NCBI RefSeq assembly: GCF_921293095.1
Contig: NC_060253.1
Coordinates: 95,621,073-95,685,072, forward strand
DNA from: Ischnura elegans
Lineage: Eukaryota; Arthropoda; Insecta; Odonata; Coenagrionidae
DNA length: 64,000 nucleotides
Direction of reading: 5' to 3'
The position numbers and the translations under genes were made by a program. The notes under the pieces are model-generated. The model was not told where the DNA came from. It made no database searches and saw nothing but the letters and a program-made list of their open reading frames with translations. Position 1 is the first letter of the stretch. Each line of letters begins with the position of its first letter. Shown piece after piece: positions 24,164 to 35,812 of the stretch.

Positions 24164-24440
24164 CAGTGGTGCAGGAGGGGGGGAAAATCCCCCCAGTGAG
24201 AATTTTTTGATAAAAATATCTTAATGTAACAAATTTTGTGACTAATTATAGGAAGATGGATGACTCACAAACAAAACATCAAACAATTCACATAGCCGTA
24301 AAACTCAATATTTTGAACAATTTATGTTAAAAACTTTCTGGGGGGCCCCTGCACCTCCCGCTTAACTTGGCAGGTACTCCATACCCCCATTATCAGTTGT
24401 GCCAAAAAACCCCTAGCCTTAATTACTAGCTGTGCCCATG
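24164..24440. mobile_element. hAT-like MITE (family shared with 32148-32448)
   Basis: It begins CAGTGGTGCAGG and ends tagctgtgcccatg. The flanks are gctcttac and gctctggc, six of eight alike. The interior words ggggggcccctgcacctccc, gcttaacttggcaggtactc and aactagctgtgcc are the reverse complement of parts of the element at 32148. A G-run and a C-run lie next to the left end. Confidence 0.75.
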
Positions 24441-25949
24441 GCTCTGGCGGCAGTTGCTAATATTATCTGATTTTGAGTTAATTTAGGATTTGGGACCCTT
24501 ATAATAGTCCACAACTTTAAAAAATTGAGGGCAGTCAGAGGATAAGTGCTCCGGGCTAAGACGAATAGGGTGGTTTCCTATTATTTTTTTATTGCCTAAA
24601 TCGAAAGATGATTACTCCTGGAGTACATATTTCACGCTTTTAGATTTTTAAATGACGATATCTATTTTTCGCGATTAAACGAAAAGTGAAAATTTTCAAG
24701 CGCGCGAAAACGCGACGCGCAAGTAGGAATGATGGGAAAAGTCCGTGCGACGCATTTCTGGTTACCTTATCAAACGAAGAAAACTTTCCGACCTTAGTCA
24801 GTTTTAATAGGTGATTTTTAAGACATGTTTCCCTGAGCTCTGTGCCTCATGCATGCATTGGTAACCTCAGACGATGTATAACTCCTTTCCTCTCGTGTAG
24901 AAACTAGGTCCCTGTTACGTCACGTGGAGTGGAATCGCATGGGCGCCAATGTGGCCCTTTTCAAATGAGGATAAAAATGGACCATTGCCATTCGTCTAAC
25001 CCAGTATTTCTAAAACAAAATAATTTGTATATTATGAATACACTAATGGTGGGTAACGAATCGCAATCAATGCCTTTCGTTTTCTTTGATGAAGGAAACT
25101 ACCCTATTGAAGCGGGCAGTCACCACAAGGAGAAAATTTCTGCAGAAGTGAAGCCTCCAAAACCCCTCTCTATCTCTGGCAACGTGCTTGTCTCGGTAAC
25201 CAAATTTTCCTTATCTTTGCAGAGTTTTCCTACAATTTTCATCCTAATTTGTCTTTCTTCCAATATTATAGCTTTTTTTAACCTTTGTTAACGGTTGAAT
25301 TCAGTCACTCATCCAAATATTGCGAATCAACTCCCTCTCCTCCTAAGATAGAGAAACATATTTCCTCCAATAATAGCAATTTCTTTTCTCATCCTTTCCA
25401 CTATGATACTTAGGTCTATAAAATAAGGTAGAGTCATTATGATGACAGTGGTATCACGACTGTTAATTGATTAAAATGCTGCATAATGGGTTGTACCAAA
25501 TTTTTCCGGCACGAATCGACCTGGTTAGTGTAGATCAAGTAACTATGGTGAAATCTGATGGAAAGAGGGATTTTTCACTGTCGATAAAATGAAACATAGG
25601 TACATACTGTAAAAGGAGTGCTTTCACGATCCATTTCCCCACGCAGTTAGTTGCGTAAATATATTCACGATCACGATGGCGCCGTGTTAATACACAAAAT
25701 TGCGAATGTATGTCCAAGAAATGTTCCCTTTCTAATGTCTAACATTAGTCCGAGCATTTGTCCAGTCATGTACTTGCACGAGTAAATGCATCGTGAATAC
25801 ATGGCTTAAAGGGTATGCAACCCGACTGACGTATGAAGTATTGTATTCACATGCTGTTTTTAAGGCATTCCACGAGGGATAGGGTCTTCTCTGAGTCGAC
25901 CAGATTTGAACCTAGACCCTCCTATAGGCTAGCTAGCGCTTATTCAAAC
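24441..25949. other. Unassigned DNA with a tRNA-like SINE trace at its right edge
   Basis: No gene recognised. At 25880-25949 the minus strand reads gggtctaggttcaaatctgg, a box B-like tRNA arm of the kind seen in SINE heads. A similar trace (gggtcttaggttcaaatcc, minus) is near 48520-48545. The open frame 24929-25291 has no recognisable family. Confidence 0.35.
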
Positions 25950-26586
25950 CAGTGGCGTAACTACGGGGAGGGGGGGGGGGGATGAGGGTATATATCCCCC
26001 CCAAAGCCTCGTTGAAATAGAAAAGTAATTATAACTCAAACTTTATACTTCACGACCCCTCATTATATATATATATTTTTTTTATATCACGAGATGTGGG
26101 TCAAATGTAAATATTATTTATTTTTTCAAACTTTGCCTACGTTTCGGACATTATATTTGTCCATCCTCAGGGCTTTAAGTCTGATGTTGTTTTTATTTAT
26201 TTACAATTACATAAATAAATATATAAATTATAAATAATAATAAAATTAAATAATATTAATTGTAAATAAATAAAAACAACATCAGACTTAAAGCCCTGAG
26301 GATGGACAAATATAATGTCCGAAACGTAGGCAAAGTTTGAAAAAATAAATAATATTTACATTTGACCCACATCTCGTGATATAAAAAAAAATATATATAT
26401 ATATATAAGTAATTATAACTATTATCTTGTTTTGACGTACAATAACTGCATCTGCTTAAAGTCAAATCTTTAGTGCCAAAATGATGTAAAATGTATATCT
26501 AGGCATGTCATTTTCCAAAAATTTTCGGGTGGGGGGTTGCCAGGCCATCCCATCCCTCCCAAATCATATTCCTAGTTACCCCACTG
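25950..26586. mobile_element. hAT-like MITE, CAGTGGCGTAACTACGG end, containing a large palindrome
   Basis: The left end CAGTGGCGTAACTACGGGG is mirrored by cctagttaccccactg at the right. The flanks attcaaac (25942-25949) and attcgcac (26587-26594) agree at six of eight. A G-run and ccccccc lie inside the left end and gggtgggggg inside the right. The 134-bp inverted repeat at 26076-26390 sits within it, and the word agtaattataact flanks that palindrome region on both sides (26024 and 26408), suggesting later insertion or local duplication. Confidence 0.8.
26076..26390. repeat. Perfect 134-bp inverted repeat with hammerhead-like motif in each arm
   Basis: Arms 26076-26209 and 26257-26390 are exact reverse complements by my reading, with a 47-base AT-only-rich spacer. 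The match decays in (AT)n tracts outside. On the + strand the right arm has CTGAGGA (26296-26302), GGAC/GTCC (26304-26307, 26317-26320) and GAAAC (26321-26325). The left arm has the same on the minus strand. This order matches the CUGANGA-stem II-GAAA half of the hammerhead ribozyme core. Perfect identity implies recent origin or gene conversion between arms. Confidence 0.9.
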
Positions 26587-27905
26587 ATTCGCACTATCTC
26601 CTATGTTATTGATAGGTGATGACAGGACTATTATTGGTCCGATTGTGGTCATGAAGAATACTACTTAAAAATATTTCCCAGCTATTTTGGCAGGTATGGA
26701 CGCCCATTTTTCTTGTACTGTAGCCGTTCCCAATCGGACGGGCTTCAAAATTCACCCGAATGTGGGGCGAAATAAGCATCGTGTGTGAATCAGCCGCGGA
26801 CTTAGGTTTGAATCAGGTGTATGAATGCTCTCACAACCATTTACTTTATTTCCTCCATCCCTTGTATCCCCTCGACTGTTTAGACGAGTGCTCTACCTCC
26901 CGTCTCACCGCGGTGAGACAATTTATATGTATTATGGGCCGTATTTATATGTATAGTGGGTGCCTTCTAGCGACAGAATCCTTCCACAAGTCTTCCAAGT
27001 ACGAATACGGTATTTATAGGGCCGTATTTATAGTCGTTTCCACGGTAGACTTCCACAAGTCTTCCATCCAGAAGGCTTCTAGACGACTTCTTTAACCCAT
27101 GAACTTAGTAAAATACAAATGAATGCTGCAAGATTCGCCAAAAACTGCTACGGACGATCAAAATCAAACCTTCACTGAGCTTTCTTCGATTGAGACTAAG
27201 AAAAAAAATGGAGACAGTTTTTTAAACCTTGTTAAGTGCAGTTAACGTAAATATTTTGAAATATTGAATGGAGAAGTGAAAAAATGGCTAGCTCTGCGTT
27301 TATGTACGTAGGCATTTTTTTAATAAACGGTGGGAAAAAGTTAAGACATTTGAATAGCCAAGCATCGCGAAATTTCGTGTGCATGGGCTCTCTCTCCAAA
27401 GCTTCCACTGTGCGGATTCAATGAGTGCCGCTGCGACCATTTGCGATGTCCAGTTTTGCATTAGTTTTATCGTCACGGCTCGTGTCCTGTCCAACCCACA
27501 GGTAACGGAGAGCCCCCTCATAACTTCTAGAAAAATTAGAAAGATGGTGGTCTTAAAGGTGGCTCTGCTATGAAAGGTTTTATTTCTTTAGCAGGGGGAA
27601 AAATGTTTAACAACTATGGATGAATGTCTAAAAGCCATTTGTCAACGCAGATCCCACCTCAGACGAATTATCGACGATAGGTATTGAATTCTGTCAAGAC
27701 GCTGAGGAAAGTAATGAACCCCCCAAAACTACGGCTTAAATCCGCCCCTCACGGGTTGTCGCGGCAAGTATACGAATTGGATTGCAGCCGCATGTACTCC
27801 TAGGTATGAATTTTTGCGGTACATACTTGAAAATAACCAGTAGTATTTTGAGTAGGTTGATAACTGAGAAAATAATCTATTTTATGTGTCGGGTCGAGGT
27901 ACAGG
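26587..27905. other. Unassigned DNA with a small tandem duplication
   Basis: No gene recognised. At 26936-27072 the words gggccgtatttata (26936, 27019) and cttccacaagtcttcca (26981, 27050) occur twice in the same order, an imperfect two-unit duplication of about 70-83 bases. Confidence 0.5.
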
Positions 27906-28162
27906 CAGTAACGGATACAGAAAAAACTCAATGGAGGGCGCAAAAGATACCTTGAGTTACCTTTACTATTATCGTAATTAAAAATAATCAAGTCACATGC
28001 AAAGTTTAAGAAGGTTTTAATTACATTATGTAAAAATACAAGACAATGCCATCCTATGATATAAAAAAGTAAAAATTGTGGTTCCGCAATGTTGGGCAAT
28101 ATGGGCGGCCCCACAAGGGGGGGGGGGGGAGGGGCCTGCGCCCCCATCTGTATCCGCCACTG
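27906..28162. mobile_element. hAT-like MITE, CAGTAACGGATACAG end, 8-bp target duplication
   Basis: The ends CAGTAACGGATACAG and CTGTATCCGCCACTG are inverse repeats. The flanks ggtacagg (27898-27905) and ggtccagg (28163-28170) agree at seven of eight. A long G-run adjoins the right end (28119-28131). There is no coding capacity. Confidence 0.88.
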
Positions 28163-28291
28163 GGTCCAGGCGTTCATGCGGTCAGCCGCCCTCCTCCTGT
28201 TAGAGATAGCTTTACGCTTCCTATCAAGCTATTCGCACATACCCTTAATTATTTGATATCGAATGTATTTCAACTGTGAAATGTCACGGCG

Positions 28292-31200
28292 CACAGTGGT
28301 CCCAAATCGAAAAAAGCTGGCCAAAATTAATCACGTCGTAATTTTAGCTAAAACAGCAACGAAAGAGGATATCTCCCACTGATTTTGATCGTCTGAATCT
28401 GATTTTGGTATTATTTTTACGATGTCTCTTCATTTTATCATTATTTGAGCTGTTTTTATTTAAACAATTTTTAGAAAATCTCAATATAGATGTCATTGCG
28501 ATTGGTGATAACTTGCGGTGTTCATGGAGAATTTAAATTAGTATAATTTTAAGGTAAAAGATGTATAAATTGTTCTTAAAACCCATTATAGAATTTACGA
28601 CATGAAATTGGTGAGATTCGAAACCGCGACCATCAGCATAGTTGGTGAGATACCAAAATCGGAAAAAAGTGCTCACACTCACTCATTATTGGCTTCCATA
28701 TATTTCATAAGTCACATAAGATGAAATAAAATGACTGGTATTAAGAACATTGAGGAAAATAATGTTCGAATTGCAATAAAATGGCTTTCATGTATCACAA
28801 AGAACAAATTTAAAAATAATCGTCTCCCGATGTCACACCATCGGACTCATTGTCGTTCTGCGAATCACTTAAAATTAGCAAATTTTCACCTCACCTGATA
28901 GGCTGACCTCGTTTTTTTGTAACTCCTGATGTAATTAAAATGTATGATTCAAATATTTGCAGGAGTCTTCGAAAGATATCTTCATAATTTAACATTCTTG
29001 GGTATTTTCTTGTACAATGCTATCGGAATTTCCTCATGTCTATGTTCCTGGCCTCCAATGCTTCCTCCGTTAAAACTTCAATTGTAAGAAAGGATTCTTT
29101 GGAAATTGCTGTTCCATTTATCAGCACTTTATTTACGATGAGCAGAATATAATACCAAGCATAATAATCGATGCACAGCTCAGCTATTTCAATGCAATAC
29201 TGGCTGAAGGCTTCATTATTTATCTCATAGCCGCAGGACAGAGATTTTAATATCACTGAAAGTCTATGAATAAGTCTTTCATCGATACCCGTCGTGAATA
29301 TTACAAATCACATTAATAATTACATTTCATACACATAAAGAATTTATTCGTAGATTTTTCAAAATTATAGAAACGGGTCCAATATTTCTTACTTATTGAT
29401 TATAATTTTATATTTACACGTAATTTCATCTAGTCTGAAATGAAATCCTGAATCAAAACTTCACTTTTAAAAATATGATGATTGAGATTAATAAGTGATT
29501 ATTTTTATACACTGCATATATTCACCGACTGTGCATACACGGAAATCATTTGCACTCACTAGATGCGAGAAGGAGATATTGATATGCTTCTGGAGGGAAT
29601 TTCATTTCCTTCTGCAATCAGCTTTTAACATCTCTTTGCAATGCTCATCTGTCCTTGAGCTTTGATTCCACTTTCTCATGTAGGTATTTCGAGAAAACAT
29701 TCTTCGCACAAAACGCGTCAGAATATTTTTTGCATGCTTGATTTCATTCAGTCGAAATCTTGTTTTCAAATATTCCACGACATATTCCTTCTTCTTCGCT
29801 TATGACTATCCTTTCCTCTCTGTATTTTTATTGTACACCGCAAGGTACGAAAAAATTTGCGGCACCCATAATTCAAATTTAACAGGAGTATTTACGGCTG
29901 AAACGATGAATGTGATTTCTATAAGTTGTCTATTTTTAACCAATAATAAACCGGAAATTATGATTTGACATTGAATAAAAGATATAAAGCTTATATAGAC
30001 TTGCCTCTTTGAGTTTCCGGCGTATCCTGAAATTTGAATGCCAAATATTGGCAAACCAAGTGCTTTAATTATCTGGACAGGAGAAGTTTCTCGAGTTAGC
30101 CGTGTTAACACAGTTCGGAGCACAGCACTTGTTCACATAGAAAATCATTTAGTAAAACTGAGTGGGAAATGTTCACCACATCCATGCAATGGCTATGATG
30201 AGGGAGGCCGTCATCCTCATTCCATTATTATTAAAAAATGCACGAGCAAGATTCACGCTCCATTGGTGGGTTTAGACGAATTTTTCCCTCCAATCCAGTC
30301 CTATCTACGTCTATGGGCTGTTGAAATGATTCTGTGAATTATTCTTGGCATTAGGGAGCATTTATTTCTCTTAGCGCCAATACCTTATTTCGGAATAACG
30401 TGCTGACAACGCTGTACAGCATGCAAGGGATACCTTCTCTATAAAAATCTGAGGAAAGTTTTGCAGAGAAAAGCATCTTGTGGTTACTGTAAGGTTCTCG
30501 CATGAGGACTTGAGTAGTCACTTTTGATCACTCATAATGTTTCTCATTAAGAGCATGAAAACCGGCCCTCATTGGTTTCATGAATATTTGAAGGTGAGAG
30601 CACAAACGAGAAGTGTACATACGATAGGCGTGAAGCACTTGATTTATGTAATCGTACAGGATGTAGAATTATGCTAAGTATACACCATGCAAGTTTGACT
30701 ACCGATACAGGAATATTTGAGCGATAATGCCACTGTCTCCCGCCGGCCGCCGGCCAGCCGCCCTCAGCGGAGCGGTGCACCGCTCAACTTAAAACCCTCT
30801 AGATGTCGGATAGGCAAGTATAGGCAAGATTTTTTTTCTCCATCTTGTTGTACATACTCTTCCTAAGGATTAAGCATAGGAATCTTTGAGGGGCACGGAG
30901 GGGCACGAAACTATATTGACACATTTGACTAAAAATAGGCCCAAAAATAGCTAACATTATAAATAATTAAATATAGTTATAATAAATTCTGAAACGAACA
31001 AAAAATACTATAATATTGTGAAAAAATATGCAAACTTACCTTATTAAAATTGACAGATGAATCCCATGAAATTAAAATAGTCATTTATTAAGTTGAATTA
31101 CCCTAAAATCGACTATTTCTACGCCTCGGGCGTTTTAGGCTGAACATGCCCATGTTTGACGGGTTACACAGGTCAACATAATAATCACACAGACCTATCA

Positions 31201-31317
31201 GGTACAAAATATTATAGGCCATATCCTGCAGAATCCGAATACATAATTCAAGACTTCCTCGTAAAAAGTCGAAAAAAATGACTTTTGGCCAGCTTTTTTC
31301 GATTTGGGACCACTGTG
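28292..31317 (-). mobile_element. 3.0-kb DNA transposon, CACAGTGGTCC ends, unnamed superfamily
   Basis: The left end CACAGTGGTCCCAAATCG continues for 35 bases that are identical, inverted, at the right end. The pentamer cggcg flanks both sides (28287-28291, 31318-31322), a possible 5-bp target duplication, although cg may belong to the end itself. Inside, on the minus strand, is a decayed protein segment (29020-29285) of the same kind as in the element at 36590. A GC-rich patch at 30740-30785 contains the 16-base palindrome gagcggtgcaccgctc. The remainder is AT-rich and not recognisable. Identical ends suggest fairly recent activity, whereas the coding part is largely lost. Confidence 0.82.
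29020..29285 (-). pseudogene. Remnant of the transposon's protein (C-terminal region)
   Basis: The minus strand reads GYEINNEAFSQYCIEIAEL, then YYAWYY, NKVLINGTAI and VLTEEALEARNIDMRKFR. The same order (IDPIKFKKYC, YGWFY, HKVLIHGA, DMSEEAQESRNKNIRKY) is found in the copy at 37807-38493. I have seen this type of sequence in many unnamed arthropod transposon proteins, but I know no assigned domain name. No start codon or N-terminal part remains. Confidence 0.7.
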
Positions 31318-31901
31318 CGGCGTGTCCTTATTCGAATTATTTGACATAATCTTACATTGGTATTTTTTCCAGCAAAGAAATTATCAATATACACTAATGG
31401 GGCTAGAAGTAGTAAATGCTCTTTTTTTACAGATATTTCTCTTTTTATCAACTCGACCACTGATTTTCATGAATACCCATGTTTACTCCTTTTAATGAAT
31501 GCCTTAAAACTGAGATATCAAACATAACATTTAGGATTGTTATCTCCTTGTGGGTACGATTGTATTCATACCCATGATCAGTGGCGTGATTTCAGTTTTG
31601 AAATTGTGGTTGCAAGGAACCTTCTGCTCTGTAATAATGCAATTCCTTCAAATCAATCTTAAATTTTTAAATCATGGTAAAAAAGATTGTAATTGTAGTT
31701 TTCAAAGGCAGGTAGGATACATTTTTCGCCATAAAAATGCTAGTATTTTCTCTTTACCCCAGAGAATTCACTTTTAATCACTTGATTACAAATTTTGGTG
31801 GTGGAAATATCAAAGTAAATTTTGGTATGATGAGCCACCTTCTTACGCGCTATGCCTTTTTAGGTCAGAGTGGTGACAGATTATGTGACTGATACCAGTT
31901 A
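31318..31901. other. Unassigned DNA
   Basis: No gene or repeat recognised. Confidence 0.4.
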
Positions 31902-32480
31902 CAAGGGCGAACCTGGGATCAAAACTAGAGGGGGGCTAGCCGTGGTCGTTCAAGTTGTAAAACATAAAACTTTAAGAAAACCAAAATTTCAAGAAAATTA
32001 ATAGAGCGCTTTTATAGTATTTTAAATTGTTTGCTCGGTAATTAAACATTTTATATTCAATTTCATGTTATATACTTATATCACTTTTCTTGGCTTTAAA
32101 GAGAATTTGAACTAAATTACTTTTGCTTCTAGGGGGGGGGGGGCAGACAGGGGCGCAGCTAGGAATTAAGGCTAGGGGGGGTTTCAGGCGCAACTAATAC
32201 TGGGGGGTCTGAGGGTATGGAATACCAGCCAGGGTAAGCGGGAGGTGCGAGGGCCCTCCGCCAGAAAAAAAAATTATGATAAATGGTTCGAAAAGGTGAG
32301 TTTTACGGCAATCTGAGGGCTATTTTATTAACCATTACACTATTCTATAAGTAATATTAACCCAATTAAATAAAATAGATTAAACTTAAAAAATAATCTT
32401 AGCTCTGTGAGGGGGTTTCCCCCAAAACCCCACCTCGCTGCGCCACTGGGGACAGCTGCCCCCCGCTGGGTACGCCCATG
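31902..32480. mobile_element. Outer hAT-like MITE, split by a nested MITE
   Basis: The left end CAAGGGCGAACCTGG pairs with cgctgggtacgcccatg at the right. The flanks accagtta and atcagttt agree at six of eight. A G-run ends its left half at 32131-32143, and a C-run opens its right half. The element at 32148-32448 lies inside it, so this one is the older insertion. Confidence 0.7.
32148..32448. mobile_element. Nested hAT-like MITE (family of 24164-24440)
   Basis: It runs from CAGGGGCGCAGCTAGGAATT to ctcgctgcgccactg. The flanks ggggcaga and gggacagc agree at six of eight. It shares, in opposite orientation, the words of the 24164 element (gtatggaataccagccaggg, gcgggaggtgc). G-runs lie inside both ends. 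Confidence 0.78.
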
Positions 32481-34115
32481 ATCAGTTTGTGGATAAAAGT
32501 GCGCGTATGCCACCTGTGATTTGACTTTAGGAAAGGAAATGTTTTAAATCTTAGGAAATATTTTCTTTTTGAGGAAGTAGCGGAGTAAATATCAAAAAGC
32601 GTGCTTGGTGATGGATGTTGGCTCATGTGAAGCTTTCTGCGAATAACACGAATCATATGGAGCTGTGTTCAATGAGGATATGCAATATTCTATGCAACAA
32701 CATTCGCTGTGATTAGGGATTTTTCAAACATGACGTTTCTGCAGACACATTTGAAAGAGAAAAATTGCGACTGATGACCGATATGGTTTTTTTAAACACT
32801 TTTTTTCTTTGGCGCTTTCTGGAGAAGTTTGGCGCACGACTCGACGGAGGAACTCATTTCAGGCTGCGAGGCATGCTTAATGATGCCTCGAAATTTTCAG
32901 TCTTCATTTCCCGCCGCACAGTCATTGTTTTTGCTTTTCATTCGCCCTCAGTCTCGTTAACTCAATAACTCAACCAGAAGGTGGCATTGAAATCGACGCG
33001 CGACCGTATTCCACAGCATCCCCGTTTCCAAGCACTTTTTCTTCCCGCCAGATTTACGCTGAAATCCTTTTCGTATCCACTTGGATCCTTGCCATAATAA
33101 TTCAGCTCGCTGCTTCGCGTAGCGTTCGTCCGTTTCATCACATCCTCATTCGCTTTCCAAAGGGTTAGGAAGGCTTTTTGAATGGAAAAAGTGACTAAAA
33201 TACGAACTTCGTGCTCTAAACCCACATGGAATACCTGTCAAGTGAGAATGGAATGCAGGTCAAGTGAGGTAAAAATGATATAATTTGAATACAGTCACCG
33301 AGAAGGTTTTTTGAAATTATTTTAGTGGACTAGAAGGGATTCGCAAAACTAATGACCGTCATGCACACACTTTTACGATCATGTTGTGATTTTTGCTAAA
33401 ACGCTTCTAAGTTCATTGGATAGCGTCTCTTTATTTGCAAGTAGTGTCAAAATGGCACGAGGCATCAAGTTATTACAAAGCTAAATATTATGTAACTTAA
33501 AACATAGCACTTCATTTTGTGAGCGTCGTCCCTTTCCTTGGAAAACTTAAACGCCCTTCCCAGCCTCACAATTATTCATTGAATAGTGTTCTCAGTATAG
33601 CTTGGTACTAAAGGATTCGGGGCACAATTTCAAAATCATTTCTAATAAACACTTGCATATTTTGTTTACTGTATAAATATATACTTGTATAAATAAACAT
33701 ATCAGCTTCTTATTTGTCATAGTATATCATTTATCAATGGGATTAAATCCTAATTAACTCCCAAGATAGAATTATTGAAGTTGACTCATTCATTTTATTT
33801 AGATGTCACATTTACTTAATCATTGGAATATTTGAAGCAAGGATTTGGCAAAAATATTTTCAGGAGAGGTAGGGTTCATAAGAACGGGGGGGGGGGGCTT
33901 TTATGGCGGTGCTCATTTGATGGTGGTTAACAATTGATACTAATTAATCCCTAAAAATTTCGTAGTAGGAGTGAATCCTTTGACCCTCTCCCTTTGGCAA
34001 TAGCCTTGATTTGGATTTAATCCACGAACCGAATAGTAGCGATCCATAGCTGAATAGGCTTACATTTACTGTGAGATGAAGCTGAACTCAATTTTCTATC
34101 GAATTCGATCTCTTA
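32481..34115. other. Unassigned DNA
   Basis: No gene recognised. An isolated G-run near 33886-33898 resembles the MITE G-runs but has no terminal sequences around it. Confidence 0.4.
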
Positions 34116-34350
34116 AGGCCGTTTTACGCGGGGCACGTAATTGCACAATCTTACATGTGTACGAAGGCGCAGTCAAAATTGCGTCGTGTATGTCGCGATG
34201 AATTGCTAAGAGGCGTGCGAGAATGCATGGAGGTGTGATGACAAAATAACCCGTTATAATTTCGTTCCTGCATTCGCGCAATTGCACGCCATAATGAGAA
34301 TTTAGTACAGTTCTAGCCTGCGAAATTACGTGCCCCGTGTAAAACGGCCT
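34116..34350. mobile_element. Harbinger-like MITE, AGGCCGTTTTACGCGG ends
   Basis: The ends AGGCCGTTTTACGCGGGG and ccccgtgtaaaacggcct are inverse repeats, and the flanking triplets are tta and ttg. The 234-base copy at 50641 is clearly homologous over its whole length (tacgaaggcgca, aaaattgcgtcgtgta, gcgagaatgc, cattcgcgcaatt). 3-bp TWA duplications point to PIF/Harbinger; no transposase is present. Confidence 0.8.
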
Positions 34351-35420
34351 TTGGTCGTCAAAAGTGAATACCTGTACGTGAAACCGCAGTACAAGGCCGA
34401 AACCTCCCCCAAAAGGTTTGAGAGATGCGGTCATAAGAGGGCGCATCACTCCATATCGTCCGGTCGTATTTTTTCACGACGAACTGTTTATTTGAAAATT
34501 TACGCAACCACAATGGAAATATTCAGGGGAAAAAGGGTGGAGCTTTGTCACATTTTGCCTGTATCTCAAATTTTACGCTTAAATCTGAGAAATTGCTTAT
34601 ATGAGATTGTCAAATTTGAGGTGAAGTTAAATATTTGAACGTTTAAAAAAATAAATGCATTACTGGTCCATTTATAATTTGTTTGTAAATGAGTCAGTCG
34701 GCAACCCTAACGCGTGGTGAGAGTTCAAAGGGTGTCTAATTCCTATTTCAAATTTATGCAACATCAAGTATCATTTGAATCGTGAGGAAAAAATTATTAT
34801 TAATATAATTATTTTTTGAAAGGGATCTTATTTATGCCATGGGAATTTCCAGTTGATAGCATAAGTTTTAAACGAGTCATTCGTCACGAAAAAAGGCGGG
34901 TGTGATGTGTACTATTCTCAGGATATCTTTTTACCCTTTCTAACCCAGAGCTGTTTCTAAGGGAAATCAAATGTCAAGATTTTTCATTTTGAAAACTTTT
35001 AAATTCTGCGTTCATAAATAATTATCGTGGCAGCTATATATTCAGTCTTAACAATTTACACCATAAAGTAATGCAAAGTTCACATATTTCCTCAATAGAA
35101 CAGATAATTAATACATTTTTGATGTTGCTTGGAAGCAACGTTGGGTTAAAATGGGCTCGTTTACCATTTTTTAATATTTCGATAGATTGTGATGGAGTTT
35201 GAAAAATAAAGAGATCATACGATTTCGTTTTTAGGTACGTCGGCTCGCCCATTTCTCAAGATATTCGCGGCAAAAATCGACGGCCTCAACCATTTCACAG
35301 ATTATTAGATGACGTCACCGACTCCTGCCGAGCTCCTTCGAGCCGAGCCGAGCTAGCGCATCCACCTAATTTCATTTGCTGCTGTTTATTCGCTTGTGAG
35401 CTTTTCCTTCCTTCATTAAT
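34351..35420. other. Unassigned DNA
   Basis: No gene recognised. The run ccgagctccttcgagccgag near 35325-35350 is GC-rich but unexplained. Confidence 0.4.
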
Positions 35421-35812
35421 GGGTTCCCCCTTAACGGATTGTTGATCTGAAACTCTATTTACGTCACCAGCTCACGAATGGTAGGCGGCAACTTTCGCGT
35501 TTTCTAATTTAAAAATTTTGATAGAATGGATAATAATTAAAGAAGATATTTTTTTGTTACCTATCTTTTCATGCAATCTATCGGTTTACTAAGATGAATC
35601 GCTATTTCGGATCTGAGGGGTTCTCCCTTAACGAGTAATCGAGCTGAATATCTAATGACGTCAACAACTCACGAATAGTGGGAGGCAACGTTAGCGTTTT
35701 ATTTCTTAAAAATTGTGATAGAATGGATTATTAAGGAAGGTATTTTTTCGTTACCATTCCCTTTCATGCACCGGTTTCTTAGATGAAACGCTATCTCGGA
35801 TCTGATTGAGGG
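35421..35812. repeat. Two-unit tandem duplication, period about 197 bp
   Basis: Units start at gggttcccccttaacg (35421) and gggttctcccttaacg (35618). Matching words follow in order: acgtca-c--ctcacgaat, ggcaac-tt-gcgttt, gatagaatggat, tttcatgca, cggatctga. The units have diverged by many substitutions and small indels, so the duplication is old. Confidence 0.85.
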
